The notes beneath the pieces are model-generated. The model was given only the letters and a program-made list of their open reading frames with translations, ran no database searches and had not been told where the DNA came from. Below, piece by piece: positions 26,250 to 33,764 of a stretch of 55,089 bases of DNA. Origin of the DNA: Isosphaera sp. (GTDB lineage: Bacteria > Planctomycetota > Planctomycetia > Gemmatales > Gemmataceae); the NCBI GenBank assembly GCA_013822345.1, contig PNKH01000045.1, forward strand, positions 1 to 55,089. The letters are read 5' to 3'. Position numbers and translations under genes: made by a program. Numbering within the stretch: position 1 is the first letter of the stretch; each line of letters opens with the position of its first letter.

Positions 26250-26335
26250 GGTGGGCCGAGCCCGGCTCTGCGGGCGAGTCCCACCACCGTCCCGCATGGT
26301 GGGACTCGCCGGCGAGGCGCCGGCTCGGCCCACCC
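26249..26335. repeat. GTAGGGTGGGCCGAG palindrome, copy 1
   Basis: Imperfect 38-39-base arms (26249-26286 and 26297-26335). The element begins GTAGGGTGGGCCGAG, and its TAG is the stop codon of the methyltransferase. It lies between that gene and GH3. Sister copy at 42931-43019. Confidence 0.85.
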
Positions 26336-26347
26336 GACGAGGACCCC

Positions 26348-27919
26348 ATGCCGAGCACCGCGTTCCTGGCCCCGGTGGCCGGCACCCGGGTGGTCCGCCG
26401 GCTCGCCGACGCCCTCCTCCTCCGGTACGCCCACAACCGGGCCGTCGCCCTCGACCGGATGGACGCCGGCCGGGTCCAGCACGACACCCTCCTGTCACTC
26501 GTCCGCCGCGCCCGCCACACCCGGTTCGGCCGGGACCACGACTTCGCCCGCATCTCGTCGCTCGCCGACTACCAGGCCCGCGTCCCGGTCCGGGAGTACG
26601 AGTTCTTCTGGAACACGTACTGGAAGGACGTTTACCCGCGGCTCGACGACGTGACGTGGCCGGGGAAGGTCCCGTACTACGCCCTGTCGTCGGGGACGAC
26701 CAGCGGGGCGACGAAGTACATCCCGGTGTCGCAGGAGATGGTGCGGTCGAACAAGAAGACGGCGTTCACGACCATCGCGCTGTTCCGCCACGCCCACCCG
26801 GACGCGAAGCTGTTCACCGGGAAGTTCTTCTTCCTCGGCGGCAGCACCGACCTGCGGAAGCAGCCCGACGGCAGCCTCGCCGGCGACCTGAGCGGCATCT
26901 CCGCCCGCGAGTTGCTCGACGTGCTCCGGCCGTACGTCTTCCCGCCGTTCGACCTGACGCTGATCACCGACTGGCAGGAGAAAGTGAGCCGGTTCGCGGA
27001 GCTGGCGGCCCGGGAGCGGATCACCGCGATCAGCGGCATCCCGGCGTGGATGCAGCGGCTGTTCGACCGGGTGAAGCAGGTGACCGGCAAGCGGACGGTG
27101 GCGGAGGTGTGGCCGGACCTGCGGCTGGTGGTCCACGGGGGGACGAAGTTCGACCCGTTCCGGGACCTGTTCGTGCGGGAGATCGGGAGCGACCGGGTGT
27201 CGTTCTGCGAGGTGTACCCGGCGTCCGAGGGGTTCGTGGCGACGGAGGACCCGCGGTACGGACTGCTGCGGGTGGTGCCGGACCACGACGTGTTCTTCGA
27301 GTTCGTCCCGGTCGAGGACCTCGGGAAGCCGCGGCCGGCCCGGCACACGCTGGCGGATGTCGAGGTCGGGGTGCAGTACGCGGTGGTCGTCACGTCGTGC
27401 GCCGGGCTGTGGTCGTACCTGATCGGGGACACCGTGGCGTTCGAGCGGCGGGTGCCGCCGCTGATCCGGTTCACCGGGCGGACGAAGTACTTCCTGTCGG
27501 CGTTCGGGGAGCACCTGATCTCGGAGGAGGTGGAGCGGGCGGTGGCGGCGGCGTGCCGGGAGACCGGGGCGTTCCAGAGCGACTTCCACGTCGGCCCGGT
27601 GTTCCCGTCGGACCCGGGGAAGCCGGGCCACCACCTGTACCTGGTCGAGTTCGCGGGGGAGGTGCCGGACCTGAAGCGGTTCGCCGCGGCGATCGACGCC
27701 GAGTTGACGCGGCTGAACGAGGACTACGGCCCGCACCGGGTGGGGGACCTGGCGATGCTGATGCCGGAGGTGCGGGCGGTGCGGCGGGGCGGGTTCGACG
27801 AGTGGATGAAGGCGCGGGGGAAGTACGGCGGGCAGAACAAGGTGCCGCGGATGGACAACGGGGGGACGATGACCGCCGACATGCTGGGGTGGTTCGGGGC
27901 GAACGGCTGGCTGGCCTGA
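26348..27919 (+). CDS. GH3 auxin-responsive-promoter family protein
   Basis: A 523-residue GH3-fold acyl-adenylate-forming enzyme. The ATP-binding P-loop-like motif is YYALSSGTTSGATKYIPVS, a second conserved segment is FCEVYPASEGFVATED, and YLIGDTVAF and RTKYFLSAFGEHLISEE are the later GH3 signatures. Plant GH3 enzymes join amino acids to acyl acids such as jasmonate; bacterial members are widespread but largely uncharacterised. It follows the methyltransferase by 98 bases containing a palindrome. With the hydrolase and lipid methyltransferase upstream it could belong to an acyl-amide or lipid pathway (inference). Confidence 0.88.
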   Translation: MPSTAFLAPVAGTRVVRRLADALLLRYAHNRAVALDRMDAGRVQHDTLLSLVRRARHTRFGRDHDFARISSLADYQARVPVREYEFFWNTYWKDVYPRLDDVTWPGKVPYYALSSGTTSGATKYIPVSQEMVRSNKKTAFTTIALFRHAHPDAKLFTGKFFFLGGSTDLRKQPDGSLAGDLSGISARELLDVLRPYVFPPFDLTLITDWQEKVSRFAELAARERITAISGIPAWMQRLFDRVKQVTGKRTVAEVWPDLRLVVHGGTKFDPFRDLFVREIGSDRVSFCEVYPASEGFVATEDPRYGLLRVVPDHDVFFEFVPVEDLGKPRPARHTLADVEVGVQYAVVVTSCAGLWSYLIGDTVAFERRVPPLIRFTGRTKYFLSAFGEHLISEEVERAVAAACRETGAFQSDFHVGPVFPSDPGKPGHHLYLVEFAGEVPDLKRFAAAIDAELTRLNEDYGPHRVGDLAMLMPEVRAVRRGGFDEWMKARGKYGGQNKVPRMDNGGTMTADMLGWFGANGWLA

Positions 27920-27922
27920 CGG

Positions 27923-28132
27923 CTACCCGGCCTTCGCGCGGTCCGGGGCGGCCGGAGCGGGGGGGACCTTGGGATCGAGTTCGGGCGGCGGGGGCGGCGG
28001 AATTACGACCCGGCCGCTCAGCCGCTCCCGCGACTGAACGTCCCGGACCATAGCCGCGATGTCGTAGTTGAACCGGGCGGCGTGGGCGTCGCGGTAGGCC
28101 CGGATCTCCGCGATGATGTCAACGTCCTTCAT
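27923..28132 (-). CDS. Small putative antitoxin paired with PIN toxin
   Basis: A 69-residue protein: MKDVDIIAEIRAYRDAHAAR, then FNYDIAAMVRDVQSRERLSG and a Pro-rich tail. The N-terminal half matches small ORFs regularly found just downstream of VapC-like genes (EIR..RD.HA..FNYD..A pattern). It overlaps the end of the PIN gene by 14 bases, implying coupled expression. Antitoxin function is inferred from context; it lacks an obvious AbrB- or RHH-type DNA-binding domain. Confidence 0.65.
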   Translation of the reverse strand: MKDVDIIAEIRAYRDAHAARFNYDIAAMVRDVQSRERLSGRVVIPPPPPPELDPKVPPAPAAPDRAKAG

Positions 28133-28610
28133 CGCCGCCCTCGTACTTCAGTTCCAGCGGGGTACAGATCTGCGGCGGGGTGTGTCCGAGGTCCCGGCAC
28201 CGCTGCTCGACCCGGGCCCGGAGGACCGCGTTCGCCAGGTGGGTCAGGTTCCAGGTTAGCAGGTACTCGACCCGGTGCAACGTGGCCACGGCGATGTGCA
28301 GGGCGTCGGTCCGGGCCCGCGGCGGGAGCGGCACCCGGGCGGCCAGGTCCTCGGCCAGCTCGACCGCCGCGTCCGGCGTCGCGACGACTGGGATGTCGGC
28401 CAGGGCCACGAGCCGTTCGGCCGCCGCCGCCGGGTCGCCGGCCGCACACTCGTCGAGCACGAACTGCGAGACGACGAGGTCGAAGTTCGGCCGCTGCTCG
28501 GCCCACCAGTCGCGGGTGGCCTGCTGGTGGGCGGCCCGGAGCAGGTCCCGACTCGGCCGCCCCGTGAGGTAGCTCGGCACCGTCGTCTCGACGTACACCC
28601 GCGGCTTCAT
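28119..28610 (-). CDS. PIN-domain (VapC-like) toxin
   Basis: A 163-residue PIN-domain protein. Likely metal-binding acids are Glu8 (VYVETTVPSYL), Glu54 (VLDECAAGD) and Asp102 (RTDALHIAVA); the fourth position is Asn121 (LLTWNLTHLANA), a variant usual in this subfamily. PIN proteins are Mg2+-dependent RNases, and as VapC toxins they cut tRNA or rRNA. The small partner gene lies downstream instead of upstream, the reverse of classical vapBC. RNase activity and toxicity are inferred. Confidence 0.8.
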   Translation of the reverse strand: MKPRVYVETTVPSYLTGRPSRDLLRAAHQQATRDWWAEQRPNFDLVVSQFVLDECAAGDPAAAAERLVALADIPVVATPDAAVELAEDLAARVPLPPRARTDALHIAVATLHRVEYLLTWNLTHLANAVLRARVEQRCRDLGHTPPQICTPLELKYEGGDEGR

Positions 28611-28671
28611 GGCCGCATCCTAACCGGCCGCGGCGGGGGTCGCAACCCGTGCCCGGCGTGGAGGTTCGCCC

Positions 28672-30138
28672 GTGCACTGGTGGCAGCAACTGTTCGCCCG
28701 GCAGCACCCGCCCGGCGGGACGCCGAACCCCAACCCCCCGCCCCGGGTGCTCGGGGCCTGGGGCCTCACCTCGATGGGGATCGGGGCGACCATCGGGGCC
28801 GGCATCTTCGTCACCGCCGGGCCGGTCGCCCGGGAGGCCGGGGCCGGCGGGGTGATGCTCGCGTTCCTGATCGCCGGGGTCGCCTGCGCCCTGGCCGGGC
28901 TGTGCTACGCCGAGTTCGCCGCCCTCGCGCCCCGCGGCGGCAGCGCGTACACCTACGCCTACTCCACCATGGGCGAGCTCCTCGCCTGGGTCATCGGCTG
29001 GGACCTCGTCCTCGAGTACCTGTTCGCCGGGTCGACCGTCGCCGTCGAACTCTCGGCCCACCTCGTCGAACTGCTCACGCTGCTGGGCGTCCCGGCCCCG
29101 GGCGGGCTGAAGGTCCACGTCGCCTTCCCCGACCCGGTGGGGCTCGTGGCCGTCGATGTCCTCGCGATGGCGATCATGGCCGTGATCACCGCGATCCTCG
29201 TCCGCGGCGTCGAGGAGAGCGCCCGGATGAACAACGTGATGGTGCTGGTGAAGGTCGGGGTGGTGCTGTTCGTGATCGGCGTCGGGGCGTGGTTCGTGAA
29301 CGCGGCCAACTGGGCGAACCCGCCGCCCCCGGCCCCGCAGGGGTGGCTGCCGAACACGTTCGCGGCGGCGGTGGCCGGGGCCGGGATCGTCTTCTTCTCC
29401 TACATCGGGTTCGACGCCGTCTCCACCCACGCCGAGGAGACCCGCGAGCCGCAGGGGCGGAACCTGTGCTTCGGCATCCTCGTCTCGCTGGTCATCTGCA
29501 CCCTCCTCTACTTCGGGGTGGCGGTGGTGCTGACCGGGATGATCCCGTGGCCGGACATGCCCGAGCAGGCCCCGGTCGCGGCGGCGTTCCGGCTGGTCGG
29601 GATGCCGTGGGCCGAGTTCCTGATCCTGATCGGGGCGATCGCCGGGATGACCAGCGTGCTGATCGTCACCTTCTCCGGACAGGCCCGGATCTTCCGGTCG
29701 ATGGCGAACGACGGGCTGCTGCCGCGGAACGTGTTCGCGGCCGAGCACCCGCGGTACCGCAGCCCGCACCGGTCCCTGGTCCTGACCGGGGCGGTCGCGG
29801 CGGTGGTCGCCGGCCTGGTGCCGTCGGACGAGTTGTTGCAGATGGTGTCGATCGGGACGCTGCTGGCGTTCGCGCTGGTGTGCGCCGCGGTCCTGATCCT
29901 GCGGAACACGAACCCCGAGTTCCACCGCCCGTTCCGGTGCCCGGCGGTGTACGTGGTCGCCCCGCTCGGGATCGCGGTGAACGTGTACATGATGGCCAAC
30001 CTGAAGCCCGACGCCTGGGTCCGGCTCGGGGCGTGGCTGGCCGTCGGGCTGGTGGTGTACTTCGCCTACGGGTTCTGGAACAGCGCGGTCCGCGGGCGGG
30101 GCCCCGCCCCGGAGTCCGCCCGACCGCCCCGCGGGTGA
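28672..30138 (+). CDS. APC-superfamily amino-acid permease
   Basis: A 488-residue integral membrane protein of the cationic amino-acid transporter (CAT/YfnA) type. TM1 carries the substrate-binding turn GIGATIGAGIFV, followed by hydrophobic segments giving about 12 predicted helices: e.g. VMLAFLIAGVACALAGLCYA, GIVFFSYIGFDAVSTHAEE, LVICTLLYFGVAVVLTGMIP and LILIGAIAGMTSVLIVTFSG. The GFDAVSTHAEE and QARIFRSMANDGLLP segments are family signatures. It should import amino acids with H+ or exchange them; specificity is unknown. Start is GTG. Confidence 0.9.
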   Translation: MHWWQQLFARQHPPGGTPNPNPPPRVLGAWGLTSMGIGATIGAGIFVTAGPVAREAGAGGVMLAFLIAGVACALAGLCYAEFAALAPRGGSAYTYAYSTMGELLAWVIGWDLVLEYLFAGSTVAVELSAHLVELLTLLGVPAPGGLKVHVAFPDPVGLVAVDVLAMAIMAVITAILVRGVEESARMNNVMVLVKVGVVLFVIGVGAWFVNAANWANPPPPAPQGWLPNTFAAAVAGAGIVFFSYIGFDAVSTHAEETREPQGRNLCFGILVSLVICTLLYFGVAVVLTGMIPWPDMPEQAPVAAAFRLVGMPWAEFLILIGAIAGMTSVLIVTFSGQARIFRSMANDGLLPRNVFAAEHPRYRSPHRSLVLTGAVAAVVAGLVPSDELLQMVSIGTLLAFALVCAAVLILRNTNPEFHRPFRCPAVYVVAPLGIAVNVYMMANLKPDAWVRLGAWLAVGLVVYFAYGFWNSAVRGRGPAPESARPPRG

Positions 30139-30143
30139 TGGGC

Positions 30144-30183
30144 GGTCTCGCGGCACCGGTCTCCCGACCGGTGCCGCGAGACC
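30144..30183. terminator. Perfect 17-base hairpin between convergent genes
   Basis: Arms 30144-30160 and 30167-30183 pair perfectly around CTCCCG. It lies just past the permease stop and before the end of the minus-strand gene at 30246, a suitable bidirectional terminator, although no U run follows. Confidence 0.65.
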
Positions 30184-30245
30184 CACACCACCCCGGCCAC
30201 CCGCGGACCGGTGGGGCGGGCTCCGGGCCGGCGCCGCCGCCGGCC

Positions 30246-30617
30246 CTACTTCTTCGGCTTCACCCGCCTGTACGCCTCCTCCTTGCCGTCCGACCCGGTC
30301 CCGACCAGGTCGTCGTCGGTCAGCTTGCTCAGGGTGACCGTCTCCTTCCGGTCCGCGTCCCCGACCTTCGCCGCCAGCTCCAGCTTGTCCCCGGTCAGCT
30401 TCCAGGTGCCGTCCACCTTCTCGGTCTTCCCGCCGACGGCGACGGTCAGGGTGAACTTGTCCTTCTCCAGGAACTCGACCGCCACCGCCCTCTTCGGGTC
30501 GGCCGACTCCCACCGCCCGACCAGCTTCTTCGGGTCGAACGGCCCGTCCTTCTTGTCCTGCCCGGCGGCGGCCCCGGCCAGCGCCAGGACCACTGCCGCC
30601 CCGATCAGCCTCCGCAT
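30246..30617 (-). CDS. Exported lipocalin-like protein, TIGR03066-type paralogue 1
   Basis: A 123-residue protein with a Sec signal (MRRLIGAAVVLALAGAAAGQ). The mature part is beta-rich: KLVGRWESADP, VAVEFLEKDKFTLTVAVGGK, GTWKLTGDKLELAAK and LSKLTDDDLVGT. It resembles the Gemmata paralogous family TIGR03066, whose function is unknown; the shape suggests a small lipocalin-like barrel. It is the downstream member of a tandem pair with the gene at 30654, separated by 36 bases. Confidence 0.78.
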   Translation of the reverse strand: MRRLIGAAVVLALAGAAAGQDKKDGPFDPKKLVGRWESADPKRAVAVEFLEKDKFTLTVAVGGKTEKVDGTWKLTGDKLELAAKVGDADRKETVTLSKLTDDDLVGTGSDGKEEAYRRVKPKK

Positions 30618-30653
30618 GGTCGTCCCCCTGGGTGTCGTCGGACCGCGGCCGGG

Positions 30654-31091
30654 TCACTTCTTCCGCCGGAACTTCTCCGTCTTGCCCCGCGAGTCCTCGG
30701 TCTCCAGGGCGGCGTCGGTCAGGGCCTTGACCGTCAGCGTCTCCTTCACCTCCTTCTCCCCGAGCCGGAGGGTGACGTTCAGCTTGTCCCCCTCGACCTT
30801 GTACCGCCCGCCCGCCCGGTCCTCCTTCCCGCCGGTCGTCACCGTCAGCGACACCGTCCCCTCCCCCGGCAGCTTCGGGTCGGCGGCGAACTCCAGCACC
30901 ATCGCCGGGCCGGGCGGCGGCTTGTCCTTCTTCTCGTCCTTCTTGTCCTTCTTGTCCTTCTTCTCCGGCTCCCCCTCCGGGGCCGGCTCCCACTTCCCGA
31001 CCAGCTTCTTCGCGTCGACCGGGGCCTGGCCGGAGACGGCGACCCCGGCGGCCAGCGCCAGCACGGCGGCGCACCCGAGAACGGCCCGCAT
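30654..31091 (-). CDS. Exported lipocalin-like protein, TIGR03066-type paralogue 2
   Basis: A 145-residue paralogue of the neighbour, with the same order of signal peptide (MRAVLGCAAVLALAAGVAVS), KKLVGKWEP, MVLEFAADP, GRYKVEGDKLNVTLR and KALTDAALET. It differs by an insert of about 20 residues rich in Lys/Asp/Glu (KKDKKDKKDEKKDKPP, near residues 43-60). Function is unknown; the two genes look like a tandem duplication that has diverged. Confidence 0.78.
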   Translation of the reverse strand: MRAVLGCAAVLALAAGVAVSGQAPVDAKKLVGKWEPAPEGEPEKKDKKDKKDEKKDKPPPGPAMVLEFAADPKLPGEGTVSLTVTTGGKEDRAGGRYKVEGDKLNVTLRLGEKEVKETLTVKALTDAALETEDSRGKTEKFRRKK

Positions 31092-31133
31092 GGCGGACCT
31101 CCGTTGATGGGGAGGGAAACCGACCCGGACAGC

Positions 31134-32423
31134 TTACCCGGCCCGGTCCCCGCCGGCCTCCCCCGGCGGCGGCTCCACCCCGAGCCCGCGGATCACCAGC
31201 GGGAGGGTCAGCCCCTGCCCGACCAGGGTGGCGAAGATCACCCCGAACGTCAGGAACTGGATCAGGTCCCGGTCCGGGAACGGCCGGCCGTCGGCCGTCC
31301 GCTCCGGCAGGGCCAGGGCGGCCGCCAGCGACACCACCCCGCGCATCCCGGTCCACCCGACCACGGCGACCCACTGCCACGGCGGGTACGGGGTCGGCAC
31401 CCCGAGCACCGCCCGGTCCAGCCACCGCGGGACGTACGCCCCGGGGAACACCCACAGGAGCCGGGCCACGACCACCGCCCCGGTCACCGCCGCCGCGTGC
31501 CCGAGCAACTCCGGGAAGGTGAACTGCCCGGCGAACGTGTCCAGCATGTCCCGCAGCTCGAACCCGATCAGGATGAACACCAGGCTGTTCAGCAGGAACT
31601 CGACCCACTCCCACACCGCCCGCGCCTCCTCGTACGACTCGTGCCGGAACACCGCCTCGCACCGGTTCCCGACCCAGAACCCGGCCGTCACCGCCGCCAG
31701 CACCCCGGACACGTGCAGCCGCTCCGCCGGCAGGTACACCGCGAACGGCACCAGCAGCGTGGCGGTAATGAACGTCTTGGTGTCGGCCAGGTCGGTCCGG
31801 TCGAGCCAGCGGAGCACCCGGACGGCGACCACCCCACCGAGGAACCCGACCGCGATCCCGCCGGCGCTGACGATCAGGAACTGCGTCCCGGCCTCGGCCA
31901 GTGAGAACGTCCCGACCGCCACCGCCGCCACCGCCAGCCGGAGGATCACCAGGGCCGCGGCGTCGTTCACCAGGCTCTCGCCCTCCAGGATGGTGGTGAC
32001 CGTCTTCGGCACCCGGAGCCGCTGGGTGACGGCCATCGCCGCGACCGCGTCCGGCGGGGACACGATCGCCCCGAGGATGAACGCCGTCGGCCACGACATC
32101 CCGACCGCGTAGTGGGCGACGGCCGCGACCGCGGCGGTGGTGAACAGGACCAGCCCGACGGCCAGCAGGGTGATGGCGCGGAGCTGGGCCCGGAACTCCG
32201 GCCACTCGGTCCGGAACGCCCCGGCGTACAGGAGCGGGGGGAGGAACAGGAGGAACACCACCTGCGGGTCGAGGGTGAACGGCGGGGCCCCGGGCTGGAG
32301 CCCGACGAGCAGCCCGCCGAGGACGAGCAGGATCGGGTACGCGACCCGGACCCGGTTCGCCAGCACCCCGAGGGCGACGGCGACCACCAAGAGCCCGACG
32401 ACCAACTCGACCGGGTGGAACAC
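31134..32423 (-). CDS. CPA1-type Na+/H+ antiporter
   Basis: A 429-residue membrane protein with about 12 predicted helices. The CPA1 core is clear: VSPPDAVAAMAV (TM unwound region) and ESLVNDAAALVILRLAV containing the Asn-Asp pair required for transport, plus WTGMRGVVSLAAALALP in TM10-11. Members exchange Na+ (or K+) for H+ in the cell membrane. It lacks the long cytoplasmic C-terminal domain of many CPA1 proteins, ending soon after the last helix. Ion preference cannot be decided. Confidence 0.9.
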   Translation of the reverse strand: MFHPVELVVGLLVVAVALGVLANRVRVAYPILLVLGGLLVGLQPGAPPFTLDPQVVFLLFLPPLLYAGAFRTEWPEFRAQLRAITLLAVGLVLFTTAAVAAVAHYAVGMSWPTAFILGAIVSPPDAVAAMAVTQRLRVPKTVTTILEGESLVNDAAALVILRLAVAAVAVGTFSLAEAGTQFLIVSAGGIAVGFLGGVVAVRVLRWLDRTDLADTKTFITATLLVPFAVYLPAERLHVSGVLAAVTAGFWVGNRCEAVFRHESYEEARAVWEWVEFLLNSLVFILIGFELRDMLDTFAGQFTFPELLGHAAAVTGAVVVARLLWVFPGAYVPRWLDRAVLGVPTPYPPWQWVAVVGWTGMRGVVSLAAALALPERTADGRPFPDRDLIQFLTFGVIFATLVGQGLTLPLVIRGLGVEPPPGEAGGDRAG

Positions 32424-32442
32424 GTCACGACCTCTCCGGGCG

Positions 32443-32531
32443 GTGTGGCGGTCGGGGTTGGAGTCCCGGCTTCAGCCGGTCTTCGGCCCCGGCACCGGCT
32501 GAAGCCGGGACTCCAACCCCGACCGCCACAC
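32443..32531. repeat. Perfect 38-base palindrome, CGGCTTCAGCCGG family
   Basis: Arms 32443-32480 and 32494-32531 pair perfectly around a 13-base loop; the arm contains GGGTTGGAGTCCCGGCTTCA in part. Unlike most, it sits between divergent gene starts (antiporter and NHL gene), immediately upstream of the NHL promoter. Confidence 0.9.
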
Positions 32532-32566
32532 GACGTGGAACGCGGTCTAAACATACCGGCGGCGCG

Positions 32567-32596
32567 TTGACGCTCACACCCCGACCCGCTTACCCT
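32567..32596 (+). promoter_or_regulatory. Putative promoter of NHL-repeat gene
   Basis: TTGACG (32567-32572), 18-base spacer, TACCCT (32591-32596), 28 bases before the ATG at 32624. The -35 is the closest to consensus on the plus strand in this window. Confidence 0.5.
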
Positions 32597-32623
32597 GCCA
32601 CCATCCCCACCCGGAGCCCCGTC

Positions 32624-33691
32624 ATGCGCCGCCTCGCCGCCGCCCTCTTCCTCTCCGCGGCCACGACCGCCGCGGCCGCGGACAAGCTCGTCCTCGTCGC
32701 CGGCGGCGGGGACGGGGCCGACGGGACGGAGGCGACGAAGGCGAAGCTGATCCAGCCGTTCGGGGTGGACTTCGTCGAGCACGCGGTCGTGATCGTGGAG
32801 ATGGCCAAGGGCGAGCGGGTCCGGGGGATCGACCCGGAAGGGAAGCTGGTCACCGTCGCCGGCAAGGAGGGGGCGAAGGGGAACGACGGCGACGGCGGGC
32901 CGGGCCTGAAGGCCACGTTCAACGGGATGCACAGCCTCGCCGTCAGCCGGGACGGGAAGGTGTACCTGGCCGACACCTGGAACAACCGCGTCCGCCTGTA
33001 CGACCCGTTCGCCTACCAGGTCACCGCGTTCGCCGGGACCGGGGAGAAGGGGTTCGGCGGGGACGGCGGGCCGGCCAAGGACGCGAAGTTCAACGGCGTC
33101 TTCTGCGTCTCCTTCGACCCGAAGCGCGAGAACCTCTACGTCACCGACCTCGGCAACCGCCGGATCCGCAAGGTCGACCTGAAGACGCAGGTCGTCACCA
33201 CCGTCGCCGGGAACGGCGAGAAGGGCGTCCCGAAGGACGGCGGGGACGCGACGAAGCAGCCGCTCGTCGACCCGCGGGCGCACGCCGTCGACGCCGACGG
33301 GAACCTGTGGGTCCTCGAGCGCGGCGGGCACGCCCTGCGGGTGGTGGACCAGGCCGGGAAGATCAAGACCGTCGCCGGGACGGGCAAGGCCGGCATGGGG
33401 ACCGGGAAGGCGCTGGAGGCGGCGATGAACGGCCCGAAGCACCTGTGCGTCGACCGGGACGGCACCGTCCTGATCGCCGACACCGAGAACCACCGGGTCG
33501 TCCGGTACAGCCCGAAGGACAACACACTGTCGGCCGTCGCCGGGACCGGCAAGAAGGGGACGGCCGGGGTCGGCGGGGACCCGCTGAAGGCCGAGTTCAA
33601 CCAGCCGCACGGGGTGATCGTCCACCCGAAGACGGGCGAGGTCTACATCTCCGACGCGAGCAACGGGCGGGTGCTGAAGGTCGTGCGCTGA
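32624..33691 (+). CDS. Exported NHL-repeat beta-propeller protein
   Basis: A 355-residue protein with a signal peptide (MRRLAAALFLSAATTAAAA) and about five or six NHL-type repeats: MHSLAVSRDGKVYLADTWNN, VSFDPKRENLYVTDLGNRRI, HLCVDRDGTVLIADTENHRV and GVIVHPKTGEVYISDASNGR. Between them recur TVAGTG.KG segments. It should fold as a six-bladed propeller in the periplasm or outside. NHL propellers bind ligands or act as lyases; no catalytic site is identified. It is transcribed from its own promoter and ends at a palindrome. Confidence 0.85.
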   Translation: MRRLAAALFLSAATTAAAADKLVLVAGGGDGADGTEATKAKLIQPFGVDFVEHAVVIVEMAKGERVRGIDPEGKLVTVAGKEGAKGNDGDGGPGLKATFNGMHSLAVSRDGKVYLADTWNNRVRLYDPFAYQVTAFAGTGEKGFGGDGGPAKDAKFNGVFCVSFDPKRENLYVTDLGNRRIRKVDLKTQVVTTVAGNGEKGVPKDGGDATKQPLVDPRAHAVDADGNLWVLERGGHALRVVDQAGKIKTVAGTGKAGMGTGKALEAAMNGPKHLCVDRDGTVLIADTENHRVVRYSPKDNTLSAVAGTGKKGTAGVGGDPLKAEFNQPHGVIVHPKTGEVYISDASNGRVLKVVR

Positions 33692-33695
33692 CCGG

Positions 33696-33764
33696 CCCGT
33701 CCGAGCCGGACGCGTGAGCGACGGGTCTTGCTCGACCGTCGCTCACGCGTCCGGCTCGGACGGG
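33696..33764. repeat. Palindrome, GCGTGAGCGACGG family, copy 2
   Basis: Perfect 29-base arms (33696-33724 and 33736-33764) around an 11-base loop. It lies between convergent genes, starting four bases after the NHL stop and directly abutting the stop codon of the HD-GYP gene at 33765. Likely bidirectional terminator. Confidence 0.9.

Noticed and set aside
28129-32205. Long minus-strand frame spanning permease, small exported proteins and antiporter
   Set aside because: It crosses several real genes on both strands and shows only low-complexity Arg/Gly/Pro sequence, so it is a shadow frame.
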